Shown: piece by piece, positions 1-10,601 of the stretch
Layout: the number at the start of each line of letters is the position of its first letter
Position numbering within the stretch: the first letter of the stretch is position 1
NCBI GenBank assembly: GCA_015832175.1
Contig: WJXW01000002.1
Span: forward strand, 4,278,001-4,342,000
Reading direction: 5' to 3'
From: Paraphaeosphaeria minitans
Lineage: Eukaryota; Ascomycota; Dothideomycetes; Pleosporales; Didymosphaeriaceae
DNA: 64,000 nt
Translations under genes and position numbers: made by a program
The notes under the pieces: model-generated
Told to the model about the DNA's origin: nothing
Seen by the model: the letters and a program-made list of their open reading frames with translations, nothing else
The model's database searches: none

Positions 1-2583
1 ATCAACAGAACCTCGCATTCGATCTTCGGTTGTCGGTCGGTCGATCTGATTGCCTAGCACAAAGATCAACTCAAGGTTCTTCGAGAGTCATTTTAACAGT
101 ATCAGTACGCGACAACTTAACAGATCGCTAGGCGCCTATTCAACTAGTATCTTTTCTATATGAAGTAGAGCTCACAAGATGTTGCGCAGTGATCCATGGA
201 GGTTCCTGAAGGCTGAAGCGATAGCGCAGACTAGGTACGGTACGGGTTGGCGCATCGCAAAAGTATAACTACAGCTGTAGGTTCGATAAGTGCGCAACGC
301 CTAGGTAATAGGTAGGCCAAGTTCCGCTGAAAGGCGCCTCTTAATTAGGACTGTAGGGTACATAGCTTATAGTAGGTAGGCTAATTTCACACTAACTTAC
401 AGTAGGTATATATAAACGTTTAGCAGTGCAGGACACCATGGGTATGCCACGCAGCGACAGAGGGTACAGGGCAAAGTATTAAAGCTCGAACAAGAATGTT
501 AAGTACAATTTCTAATCTTTATTTTTCTTAGCGATTTGTCGCAAATCGGTACTGGCGATCAAATGTCTGGAATCACACTACAAATGCTATGGCAGGGAAG
601 AAGAGATGGACAGGCAAAACGGGCTAGACAACTTCCGAGTAGTTAGCGGACGAAAAAATACCTAGGTATGTAATACATTGCTCTCCTAGTGCCGAGCGAC
701 TTCCGACATTTTTCTTTTTATCCATTATTGTGGCGATCACGACAGCTCATAATGGGCAATTAAAGATCCACTCACAATGCTTCAATACTCCATGTCAAAA
801 CCGCTGCGGTCCCTGCTTACACCAACACTCGATCCAGAAATCACCTACTTACAATCAACTACTACATACACCAATCCTGTAGGATATCAGTCGCTACATT
901 TTGCATACCTTTACTCGAAGGGAACTTGGATTCCCCCTTATATTGCGTAGACCGGCGTCGCTGAAATGGTGATACCGGTGTACCATTGCCCCGGGACGCT
1001 GGCCGGGAAAATCCAATTCGCCGTTTAACTCGCTGCGCTTGGGATATGGCTTTACCAGACCGCTGCAAGCTGCCAAATGCAAAAAAGAGCAAGCCGTAAA
1101 CTGCTGGGATAACTGGCGTACGTCTTCCAAGTTCTATTCACATCCACACAGAACCGTAACCGGCCAACCTTACATGCAACTTTACTGTGTCTGGATTGAT
1201 AAGACTACAAAGTTCCTGCGTTAATTGCGTGGATTGGGACACATGCCCTAGTTTTCTCGCTATCATTAGAATATGGGTTCGAAAAGATCAGCGGTTATAG
1301 TATGGCAACTGAGCGTATGGCCCGCTGCCATGTATGATCGCCTGCATCTACCCAAGCGCCAGTTGTGCTTTTTCGATCTAGATATGGCTGTAAACCCATT
1401 CTGCTTCGTGAACACTTGGCAAATGATATCAAAGAGGTAAATACTTTGCTTAGAGCTGCCCACCGATAAAGTTGCAGTTAGACCACTCTCGTGTAGATGA
1501 ACTGACATATCGTCGTGGAGACTTAGCAGGCTCTCTGACATTTGAATCAAGCATGCGGTGCTTGTAAAATTGCTCAATATGTGCTGCAAGCATTGATCTG
1601 CTATGATATGCATGGCACGACTTTTATAATTGCGTGCAGCAGCCCAGGCTGATTGGGGAGCCGCAAGATGATCAGGTTCTTGAGATGCTATCCCAACCAC
1701 CAGGGGAGTTTGATCGAAGATCTGAGAAAAGACAGAAATGCCATGCACGGGTATCGCATGATACGTGCCCCGTCTTGTCGAACCCACTGTCTTGCCTAGC
1801 TGCTTTTTGCGGGGTAAGCCGAGATCTACACTTCTTCTACTGCACCAAGTAGGTGCCTCGATTAACATTGACCGTTGTAACAAGCACTCAGGCCAGCCAA
1901 GGCGGACCACAAAGGGCATCGTGCTTGACTCCTGGCCGCCTGCCCCATGCAGAAGGTCGGAAGCCTCTTTCTACAGCGAGATAAGCTCTCCAAGCATTCG
2001 CCGATGAACACTTGCGTCTGGACAACTCGGGAAATACCACAGGTCCTTCATAAATGTCGCCGCTTTGGGCAGGTGATGTGTTAAGCGACGGTGCCTAACT
2101 CTATGCACCAATAGCGAAAGACTCTCCCCCAGCAAATAACTGATGCCAAGACAATTGTTGCATAGCTCAAACCGCAACTCATGCTATCCAAGAGAGGCTT
2201 ACATTGATTATCACCAACTTGGCAGTAGCATGGTACAAGGACACAATACGATGTCGACAGGATCGAAGTGCCAGGGATCGTTGGGTAATCTATCCCTCGA
2301 CATGCCTATTCGAACCTTGATACTCCGACAAATATGTTTCCAGTGCTGTGGAACACAATCTTAGCGGATGTCTAGAACCGCATGCACCAATAAAGATCTG
2401 CGTAGGCCACGGATATCGACCTCGACACTTCCATTGTCGAGTATTACCCAAAGAAGAACATGGGACCAAACCGTGTATAAAGCTATGGTATTTCCACATG
2501 CTTTGTTGTTGATCAAGGTGCTCATTAGTTTCTTTGACAACTCCATTCACTTCTTCAGTGGCCTCACAGTCCAGTCTTTCAAC
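1..2583. other. Intergenic, no convincing gene
   Basis: No recognisable domain is seen on either strand. The longest ATG-initiated frame is 1266-1919 on the minus strand (217 codons). It matches nothing I know, shows no domain or signal peptide, and is listed separately at low confidence. The first 900 bases are AT-rich with many short stops. Confidence 0.5.
1266..1919 (-). CDS. Doubtful hypothetical ORF, 217 aa
   Basis: This frame opens with a true ATG at 1919 and runs 217 codons without an intron. I do not recognise the protein. It shows no signal peptide, transmembrane pattern or repeated motif, and its composition (many Ser, His, Cys and Arg) resembles translated non-coding DNA. It sits alone in a 2.5 kb gene-poor stretch upstream of the deuterolysin gene. 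It could be a lineage-specific gene, a fragment of a decayed element, or chance; chance is most likely. Confidence 0.15.
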   Translation of the reverse strand: MPFVVRLGWPECLLQRSMLIEAPTWCSRRSVDLGLPRKKQLGKTVGSTRRGTYHAIPVHGISVFSQIFDQTPLVVGIASQEPDHLAAPQSAWAAARNYKSRAMHIIADQCLQHILSNFTSTACLIQMSESLLSLHDDMSVHLHESGLTATLSVGSSKQSIYLFDIICQVFTKQNGFTAISRSKKHNWRLGRCRRSYMAAGHTLSCHTITADLFEPIF

Positions 2584-3677
2584 ATGAAGGTAATCTCATT
2601 CGCTGCTCTTCTGGCTTTGGCCAACGCCTCTGTCGTCATTAAGCGTGTCTCGCTTCTTGACGTTAAGCTTGAGTTGGCTGATAACACGAATGTTAAGGCT
2701 GCCGTCACCAATACGGGCTCCGAGGCTATTAAGGTCTTCAAGATTGGTTCCATCTTCGGGCAACACGCCACCGAGAAGGCCCAGGTCTTCCACGGCAGTA
2801 AGTACAGCTTGCACACGAGTTGCGCGAGCTTTGGTATTCTGACACAATCTCAGGCGTTAAGGTCGATTTTGCGGGTATCAAGGTCCGCGTCACGACTGAG
2901 AACATTCCCGAAGATTCTTTCCAGGTCATCGCCCCTGGCCAGACTGTTGAGACCTCGTTTGACGTAGCTGAACTGCACGATCTCAGTTCAGGTGGTGCTT
3001 TCGACATCGCCTCGGTTGGTGTATTCTCCACCGCTGCGATCGACTCCACTGAGATCACCGGTGCCGTTGAGTACACCAGTAACACTGTCACCGCCAACAT
3101 CGACGGTGCTGAGGCTGAGAAGGTCCGCCGTGAGTTCATCAAGCGATCTGCTGTGCAGACGCACTGCACCAGCAGCAAAAGGACCTCTTCTGTTAACGCT
3201 CTCACCAACTGCGCCACGCTCGCCCGCGCTGCTGCCTCAGCTGCTGCATCTAACACCGCAAAGGTTCAGGAGTACTTCAAGTCGACCACTTCCAACACCA
3301 TTTCCACCCTTCAGAGCGTCTTCAACAAGGTCGCCTCTGAGTGCGCTTCTTCTACTTCCGGTGTCTCCAAGACCTACTGCACTGATGTCTACGGCAATGG
3401 CTGCGCTTCCAACGTCCTGGCTTACACTCTCCCGTCTGGAAGCTACATCGTCAACTGCCCCCTGTACTTCAGCGCTCTCCCCGCTCTTACTAAGTCTTGC
3501 CACGCTCAGGACCAAGCCACCACTACTCTCCACGAGACCACCCATCTCAGCCAGATCAAGGGCACCCAGGACTTGGGTTACGGCTACGCTGCCGCCTCCC
3601 GTCTCTCCACCTCTTCTGCTCTCAACAATGCTGACAGCTACGCTCTTTTCGCTAACGCTATCTACGCTGGCTGCTAA
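2584..3677 (+). CDS. Deuterolysin (M35 neutral zinc metalloprotease)
   Basis: This is a secreted zinc endopeptidase of family M35. Two exons (2584-2797 and 2854-3677) are split by a 56-nt GTAAGT..CAG intron and give 345 residues. Residues 1 to about 15 (MKVISFAALLALANA) form a signal peptide. A propeptide follows and ends at a Kex2-type dibasic pair, K168-R169. The mature enzyme would be about 176 residues, the usual deuterolysin size. The catalytic zinc site is HETTH at 298-302, and GTQD at 308-311 supplies the third ligand Asp (the aspzincin signature). Several paired cysteines lie in the mature part. Nothing is broken. The reading frame continues upstream of the first exon, but only this ATG yields a signal peptide. 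The family serves extracellular protein breakdown. Confidence 0.93.
2798..2853 (+). other. Spliceosomal intron of the deuterolysin gene
   Basis: A 56-nt intron, GTAAGT at the 5' end and CTCAG at the 3' end. Removing it joins A with GC to make a Ser codon and keeps the reading frame into the prodomain. Confidence 0.88.
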
Positions 3678-5342
3678 ATGCATCGCTCCCGGGGCTGGTG
3701 GAAGTAAATGGAATAAATGAGTGATGAAGGAATGAAAGAAGAAGATCAGAACGTTAGGCTCTCTTTATAGCCGCCACATGCTCAGTACATCAATTTGGAC
3801 CGTTCATACTTGATCACATTCAGTGAGGTCGGAAGTAGCTCGATACCGTCAATTGTAGAGTGATTTGTGCTCTTAAACTTATCTAGGTAGATTCATGGGT
3901 TCATGAGCCGCATCTTCCTGTCACTATGCTGCTGACGCGTCACCTATTACGACGTGGTAAACTGTATCACGTGACTCATTGCAGAAATCGCCCAGCGCAT
4001 CTCACGAGATTTAAAATATGATTGGTGTAGACAGCGCATCTTTATGAATGTGTAAAAGTAGAGCGCTGATTGGCTGGTAAGTTTATCACGTGATTGGATA
4101 AAGTATATGCCTCTGCTCTTGTTGGTCCTGGGGCGATTTGGATGTACGTACTATGTGCCATGCTCAGTTTCCGCCTGCAGCATCAGGCAGTGCTGTCGTT
4201 GCACACCTAACGACTATAATATAGAATACGCCCACATCTAACCAAGTCCGCAAAGCCAGAGCCATCCTGTACCACTCTTGTAACAGTCATCTTTCATTCT
4301 ACTGTATCGAAATGGCAACCCAGGCCAAAGCTGCCGCTCGCAGTTGCCACGCATCTTAGTACGGTAACTCTTCCACAAGATGCTAATGGCCATACAGTGG
4401 ACTTGGGTTACGCCAAGTATCGTGGCCACTACGACACCTTCAAGATCCAAGAGTAGGTATCTCGGCCTTCGCTTCGCTGAGCCTCTGGTCGGAGCGTTCC
4501 GCGCACCCAATTCCCGTATGCCAACGAGACATTTTGGACGATGTATTTGGGCTGTATCCTCACAATATGGCAGCGTTTGTGGTTTGGTTACATTTTCATA
4601 TACAGTGAGACCTGTCCGCGTGGCTGACGTATCTTACCGACTCTTCTATAAATTATCCTATGTGCTACATCGCCTCTTCATTCGCATTATTTAATGTTCC
4701 CGTATATAAGCAGGATCTCAATGTTGGCACAGGACTTCATCGAGTCACCAGACCCTATCTAGCTGACCTCGATTACGCTTCTGAGCCTGAGGCAAATGTG
4801 ACTGGTGAATATAGTACGGGACTGTTATGTCTTCTTTATCATTCTCAGTGATCCCAACGAGCAAAGTTGCAGCGGCTTCTCGAAGCCTATCCGGTCAGGT
4901 TATGATGCGAGGGGGGAGATTATGAGAGTTGATTTCACTGAGCTCGGCGCTGTGAACGATAGGTAATGTAATGGCACGAAGAGGAGTAGCTTCTCTAGAG
5001 GAACAAAAAAGAAGAAGAAAAAAACGGTGCAGAACCATAGCCGATCGCCTTGGGCCACAACGGTTCAACATGTATCATATATTACAACAAGACTATCAGA
5101 GTTGAGGAAATTGCCGTCTGAAAATTGAGAGACTCAAGAATTCCATTCTGATCGATATCCGGTAAGCGAGGAAGACATGCTGAAAGTTCTTGCTACGATA
5201 TCTCACTTCTTGGATCTCTCACTTGCGTTTTCAACTTGATAGCCGAGCTTATAAAATCGACAAGATAAGGTATAGCTGCTTCCTACTTCACCACATACCG
5301 CGACCAAACCTTCTCCGTAACCCCCAACACGACTTCGTCACG
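3678..5342. other. Intergenic with paired TCACGTGA palindromes
   Basis: No gene recognised. Two copies of the palindrome TCACGTGA lie at 3967-3974 and 4086-4093, the second followed directly by ATTGG (inverted CCAAT). A purine-rich AAGAAGAAGAAAAAA tract lies near 5010-5025. Confidence 0.5.
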
Positions 5343-6664
5343 ATGTCACCCAAACGCAAGCGCGCCGAGCCCGAGGAATACCAGGACGATGACAGAACGC
5401 CGACGTACGCCTCCGAATTGTTATGGCTAAACTGCCTTACAGACCCATCAAGAGACTTCTTGACCAGTGACGGGATTGCAGAAAAAGAGACCAACACCGC
5501 CCTCATCACCGCAGCCTGCAAACTGACTTACATTCTCTACCACAACGTCCAAGCACAAGAATTTCTAGCAAGGATCCTCAGGCTGCTCAACAAGAGCGGC
5601 ACAGAAGGCGACGCGGAGCTCACTCGCGTGGCAAAGTCCTCTCAGTCTGCCTGGAAAGCACACGTGGTGAACAAGTTCTTGCTGCGACACGTGAAGGAGA
5701 CAGTCCGCAAGTGGTGTGTTGCGCGTCCGTATAAGAGCTTCGGGTCCCTACCGGCGAATGATCGCATCAGAATATGGCTCGAAGCATATGACGCCGACCC
5801 TAAGGGCACCGTCGTTGCGATGTGGAAGCCCGTGATTGGGGTTCTCGACCTGGATCTGATCTTTCGCACAGACCTGCCTGCTGAAGATGATGCAAAGATG
5901 CGGGCTGTGCGGTGGATGTTGAGGCATAAGTATTTCTTCGGGTGCGAGTGCACATACAAGTACAGTGTGGCGGATACGAAAAAGGTGCGCACGATGCGCC
6001 CTTTTATAAAAACTTGAATCCATGCTGATTTATATCATAGATACAAAAGTGGAAGACCTTGGAAGACTGGGTGTCGTACGCCATGTACAGCGACTTTGCC
6101 TCCCACGTCGTTCCATTTACGGATTTACCCATCTCTCCCACGACATTGGCTATCACGTCTTCAGAACGATCAGCGAAGAAGACCAAAATCACGTTGGCTA
6201 ATAATGCTTTGGAGAGCGCTTTCCCAGGCTCCGCAATTAACCCCTCTAACGGAGCCACTGTTGCTTCAGCTACTTCCGACCTCACCTTAGGTGCCTTTCA
6301 GGAATCGAGAGAGGCATCTAACCTCCTATCTAGCTTGTCAAATTCTCGCACTGCATCAGTAGCGCCATCCCTTCCCGCGCCTGGAAAAGAAGAGAACACA
6401 GACCCCAAGACGTTCCTCCAGGAGCTAATCAGCTGGCCTTCCCCTAACTTCGCTAGGACCAAGGATTTGCCAGTCTTCCAGCCTGCGCCCAAGCCGAACC
6501 CGCCTCCAAAGGCCCCAATGACTGAGGATGAGCGACATTTTAATGCGTTCTTTGGCATCCCGGACCAGGCTTCTCTCGCTGCTCCGATGGTTTCGGAGGC
6601 CTCTTCATCTGCGCCTGCGACAGCGACAGCGCCGGAGCCTGAGCTGGATGAGGATTCGCTCTGA
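5343..6664 (+). CDS. Hypothetical protein, basic N-terminus and Pro/Ala-rich tail
   Basis: I do not recognise this family. Exons 5343-5984 and 6041-6664 flank a 56-nt GTGCGC..TAG intron (phase 0, branch-like GCTGATT) and encode 421 residues. The start ATG follows a C-rich leader and opens MSPKRKRAEPEE, a likely nuclear localisation signal. Residues about 20 to 250 look globular and helix-rich with many Trp and Leu (for example LLWLNCL and VRWMLRHKYFFGCECTY). The last 170 residues are low-complexity, rich in Ser, Ala and Pro, and end acidic (EPELDEDSL). This resembles an uncharacterised fungal nuclear protein, which is inference from composition only. An upstream in-frame stretch from 5190 begins at TTG and is not taken as coding. 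Confidence 0.7.
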
Positions 6665-6926
6665 GAATGTTCAGGCGTGACTTACAATTTGAAGGATTCG
6701 ATGAAAGCCAATGACAACCATGTCAATAAAAGAAACGTTTGACCCCACCGGGCTGCACCGTTGGTTTATCCTAGAGTTTACAGCCAATGTTCGTGGATAG
6801 ACTGTGGTAGTCATCAATAATTCATTGAATACTATCTAATCTAATATGCGTGTGTATCTCTAAGAAATCAACCCAACGCCACTAATACATTTTCATCACA
6901 GATGCAGAAATTTCGTAACGCGTCGT

Positions 6927-8033
6927 CTATGCCTGTGCAGACAGGAACTCTTTGCTGAAAGGGTAGTCGGTGTAACCCTCAGCCTTCATAGGAAGATAGA
7001 AAGTATCACGGTTGTAGGGGTTGAGCTCAATGCCCTTCTCGAGACGGAACACAAGATCCGGAGTGCTGATAAAGTAGCGACCAAAGACAACAACGACGTC
7101 TTTATTGGGATACTGCTGGTCGAGGAGGTTGTGCGCGGAGTCCGGCTTGAAGCCGCCAGCAATGAGAACAGGGTTGCGAAACTGATCTACGAAGGGCTGG
7201 AGCTGCTCAGCAGGGTTAGGGTCGGTGTCGGCGCTACCGTCGATGCGAGACTCGACCAGGTGGATGTACGCGAGGTCGTTGAACGCGTCGAGCTTCTTAA
7301 TGATATCGTTGAATTGCGGGTGCGGCTCGTCCATCTTCATGCCTTGGAAGGTACTGAAGGGTGAGAGACGAATACCAGTCTTCTTAGCACCGATAGCGTC
7401 GGCAACAGCCTTGGTGGCCTCAATGGCGAAGCGCGAACGGTTCTCTACGGATCCGCCGTAGGCGTCAGTGCGCTGGTTGACCGTGTCTTGGATGAATTGG
7501 TCGATGAGGTAGCCGTTGGCACCGTGGAGCTCGACACCATCGAATCCGGCTTCAATGGCGTTTTTTGCAGCTTGCGCAAAGTCCCCGATGGTCTCCTGGA
7601 TCTCCTCGATGGTCATTTCTTTCGGTGTTGCGTAGCCCTCGCCAAGTGCGACAGGACTGGAAGTCTTGATGGTTATGCCCTCCTTCTCAGCCTGCGCGGA
7701 ACTTGCAACACGACCGAGCGCCCACAGCTGAAGGTAGATGAAGCTGCCCTTCTTATGGACGGCTTCCGTCACTTTCTTCCATGAATCGATCTGTTCCTGA
7801 GAGTAGATACCCGGCACGTTGGCATAGCCACCCGCCTGCTTGGAGATCAAAGTCGCCTCGCTGATGAGAAGAGTGCCAGGGGCTGATGCGCGCTGGGCGT
7901 AGTATTCTGCGACCATGGGCAGGGGCACGTGATTCTCATCAGTGCGGAATCGCGTCAGTGGGGCCATCGCAACCCGGTTGCTGAGCTGCAGGTCACCCAG
8001 CTTGAGAGGGTTGAAGAGTCTTGAGCTAGACAT
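6927..8033 (-). CDS. Old yellow enzyme-type NADH:flavin oxidoreductase
   Basis: This is an FMN-dependent ene-reductase of the old yellow enzyme family, which reduces activated C=C bonds of enals, enones and nitro compounds with NAD(P)H in the cytosol. It is one intron-free frame of 368 residues, full length for the family. The TIM-barrel start RLFNPLKLGDLQLSNRVAMA binds FMN. LQLWALGR lies at about 101-108. The active-site block HGANGYLIDQF begins at H170; H170 and N173 are the substrate anchors and Y175 the usual proton donor. YGGSVENRSRF (192-202) and the late phosphate-binding VVVFGRYFIS are present. The start ATG opens MSSSRLFNP, as expected. It may serve detoxification or a biosynthetic step; the neighbours do not say which. 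Confidence 0.93.
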   Translation of the reverse strand: MSSSRLFNPLKLGDLQLSNRVAMAPLTRFRTDENHVPLPMVAEYYAQRASAPGTLLISEATLISKQAGGYANVPGIYSQEQIDSWKKVTEAVHKKGSFIYLQLWALGRVASSAQAEKEGITIKTSSPVALGEGYATPKEMTIEEIQETIGDFAQAAKNAIEAGFDGVELHGANGYLIDQFIQDTVNQRTDAYGGSVENRSRFAIEATKAVADAIGAKKTGIRLSPFSTFQGMKMDEPHPQFNDIIKKLDAFNDLAYIHLVESRIDGSADTDPNPAEQLQPFVDQFRNPVLIAGGFKPDSAHNLLDQQYPNKDVVVVFGRYFISTPDLVFRLEKGIELNPYNRDTFYLPMKAEGYTDYPFSKEFLSAQA

Positions 8034-9038
8034 TTTGGACGTCTGGCAATTTTTTTGTGGTTTTGGTCCGAGTTGAAGGGAAGCAGAATATGGGTCGAGT
8101 ATGTTGTGTGCACGAGTTTGCTGCCTGAGGTTGACGTAAAAAAAGATTAAAAAAACCGCGGAGAGATGATAGCAAACTAATATACACGAATGTCTTTTCT
8201 CGATCTACTTGTAGTTCATGCAGGACCATAGACTAAACCGCCGCTTTGGCGCATATATTCGATTTGCAATCCAAATTTCGCCCCGGTCCGAAGAGCAATT
8301 TGATTAGACTAGTGCCGTTTGCTGAAGCCGAGGGATGACGTGATTCTCCACCATTTGTGAACGGTGAAAATCGGCAACCCACCGTCCGTAGGTACCAGAC
8401 GTTCGTGCCACCCGGAGGTGAGCTGGTAAGAGCAAAAGTGCAACAATGGAGCTGACATCAACAAGCAAACCGCTCGAAGACCTTTTGTTTATTGCTTACA
8501 GTCTACAACGCGTACATGGCAATCGCCCATCACTTCATTACTGTCTTATGCCTAATGGCAGCGCCGCGCACCGACGAGCGGTGATACTGGAGCGTGGCGC
8601 CCGAGCACACAAGATATCACGTGATTTCACCTAACGTGCAAGTTGCGGCAGGATTAGGTGTGTACTAAGGTTTGGTTCTTTGTGTCAGCCACTGTGCTGC
8701 AAGACATCAGTGCAGTCTCTAAAAATCGAACTTGGTAGGATACGCAAGACACTCCACCGAGGATCATCATTCTCCCCTGCAATAAAACCATTGGACCAAC
8801 TTCCTGCGAGGTGCAGATACACGGAGTGAAGTCTATCGTCTATTGGCGGAGGATTCTAGGCTGCCCCACTTCTAGCACTGAAGTACAAACACGCCAGACA
8901 TATCCCTTGAGCCGTGTATTCGTGGACATTGAACCGGATGGACTGTTTCCGTATGATAGAAAAGAGGACGGTTCCATTAAAAAGCGCTGCAATGCCGGTA
9001 GCGTTTCACAGCCCTCGCACTCATTTTCGGACATCGCC
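8034..9038. other. Divergent intergenic region between ene-reductase and GDSL esterase
   Basis: A shared upstream region of about 1 kb for two divergent genes. It contains TCACGTGA at 8617-8624. No gene is seen. An open frame runs into the esterase from 8811 but starts at GTG and adds no signal peptide, so it is treated as leader. Confidence 0.5.
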
Positions 9039-9983
9039 ATGACTTCTCTTTTGCGCCCTCTGGCCCTGGTAGCCGCTCTCTACATCTCAGTCTCCTCCGC
9101 CGCCAACGCCCCTGGTGACGGCACAAAGTACATGGTCGTTTTTGGAGACTCGTACTCCAGCACAGGGTTCTGGATCACATCGGGATATCCCTCGGCAAGC
9201 AACCCCATGGGCAATGGGGGATCTACGACCAGCGGTGGACTGAATTGGGCTGGCGTCATAACCGAACAACTTAACACCTCGCTACTTCTCACCTACGACT
9301 TCGCCGTATACGGCGCTACCGTTGATACTTCACTCGTTCGAGGCAACACGCTCGATGTCAAGCAACAAGTAGAATACTTCAATCAATACTTGGCGGACAA
9401 GCCCGATTACGCGCCCTGGGCCTCTGAAAATCTTCTCGTCGCAATATGGATTGGCATCAATGATCTGGGCAACCCGTTCTGGGACAGTATTACCCCGCCG
9501 ACGGACAAGGTATTGGATGAGTACTTCGCATTGGTGCAGAATTTGACGGACTCTGGCGTGAAGCAATTTGCATTCCTCACCGTGCCACCGTTTCAGAATG
9601 CACCGTCTTTCCTGCAGTCAGACACTAGGAAACTTGTGTCCAGCATTTCTTCTTGGAACTCGGCCCTAAAGACGAGAACGAACAGGTTTACCGGCGCCAA
9701 TGCTGGTGTGACAGCACAGGTCATAGAAACCGAGAACTCCTTCACTACGGCTCTGGAGAGCCCATCGAAGTATGGCGCAAAGGATGCGAAGTGCTCAAAC
9801 GCAGACGGTACCACATGCTTGGTAAGTTGCTATTTAGTTACTGGATCCCTAGATACAATGCTAATTTATCTGTTCTCTGTGCTGACTCGCTGGAAGTGGT
9901 ACGACGGATATCATGCTGGGAAGGCTATTCACAAGCTTGTTGCCCAAGCCTTCGTGAATGCACTCAAGAAGTCTTTCTTCTAA
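9039..9983 (+). CDS. Secreted GDSL-family esterase (CE16-like)
   Basis: A probable secreted acetylesterase or lipase of the SGNH/GDSL superfamily, similar in layout to fungal CE16 acetylesterases (family assignment from motifs). Exons 9039-9821 and 9897-9983 give 289 residues. Residues 1 to about 22 are a signal peptide. Block I GDSYS carries the nucleophile Ser38. Block III is GIND (N141, D142). Block V WYDGYH puts catalytic Asp264 and His267 directly after the intron. The 75-nt intron (GTAAGT..GAAG) is a multiple of three and lacks a stop, so a retained form would still read through, with 25 extra residues splitting the C-terminal catalytic block from the rest. The spliced form matches the family. 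The role is likely deacetylation of plant polysaccharide or oligosaccharide. Confidence 0.87.
   Translation: MTSLLRPLALVAALYISVSSAANAPGDGTKYMVVFGDSYSSTGFWITSGYPSASNPMGNGGSTTSGGLNWAGVITEQLNTSLLLTYDFAVYGATVDTSLVRGNTLDVKQQVEYFNQYLADKPDYAPWASENLLVAIWIGINDLGNPFWDSITPPTDKVLDEYFALVQNLTDSGVKQFAFLTVPPFQNAPSFLQSDTRKLVSSISSWNSALKTRTNRFTGANAGVTAQVIETENSFTTALESPSKYGAKDAKCSNADGTTCLVSCYLVTGSLDTMLIYLFSVLTRWKWYDGYHAGKAIHKLVAQAFVNALKKSFF
9822..9896 (+). other. In-frame 75-nt intron in the GDSL esterase
   Basis: It begins GTAAGTTGC and ends TGGAAG, phase 0, length 75 nt (25 codons) with no stop. Without removal the DxxH motif is displaced by 25 residues. Confidence 0.75.
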
Positions 9984-10601
9984 AACATGTCACTATGGTT
10001 TTACCAATCCAAGTCTCGTTCCAAGAAGCTATGTAAGATTTATATATGGCTTGCTGTTCTGGTTATATTAGCCTCGTCGCTCATCAAGACTTCAACGCTT
10101 TTGCAGATGCAAACCTTTGATTGTAGGCTCGCTTGCAGCGCCCAGATGAGAAAGATCGTTCCATTTTGGCGGTCATGGTGGTATCGATGATGAAGAACGT
10201 GGGAAACACAACGATCGACACCAGCAGCAGCGTGCAAAGTGCCGATAGCCGAATTTGACCGCACTACTGCCGTAGCCATCACACCAATCTGCCCGCATAT
10301 CCGTATTTAGCGGATTTGTTCACATTGATCTTTAGGATGGCCCTCTGTCAACACGATGTGAATGCGCAAGGCAAAAATTCACCGACGTCATATTCGACTA
10401 GCTTTGCAACTCCTTCCTGCTCTTGCAAAACCTACTCGAGATAGTCTCGCGACCTAAATGCTATATCCCACTATCTCTGCTATTCTTATAATTATCTCCA
10501 TTCCTAGTTTTCCTATCGCTGTTTGCGGAAGAAAGATCTACCCCACGGCCCGTACCGGTACGGTACCGTGATATTGCGGGGTCGCGCGACGTCCCAACAT
10601 C
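9984..10601. other. Intergenic region upstream of the TDT transporter
   Basis: No gene recognised. A short palindromic run, CCGTACCGGTACGGTACCG, lies at about 10549-10567 just before the transporter start and could fold in DNA or RNA. Confidence 0.4.

Noticed and set aside
8811..9038. N-terminal extension of the GDSL esterase
   Set aside because: It starts at GTG and would bury the signal peptide; the ATG at 9039 gives a proper secreted protein.
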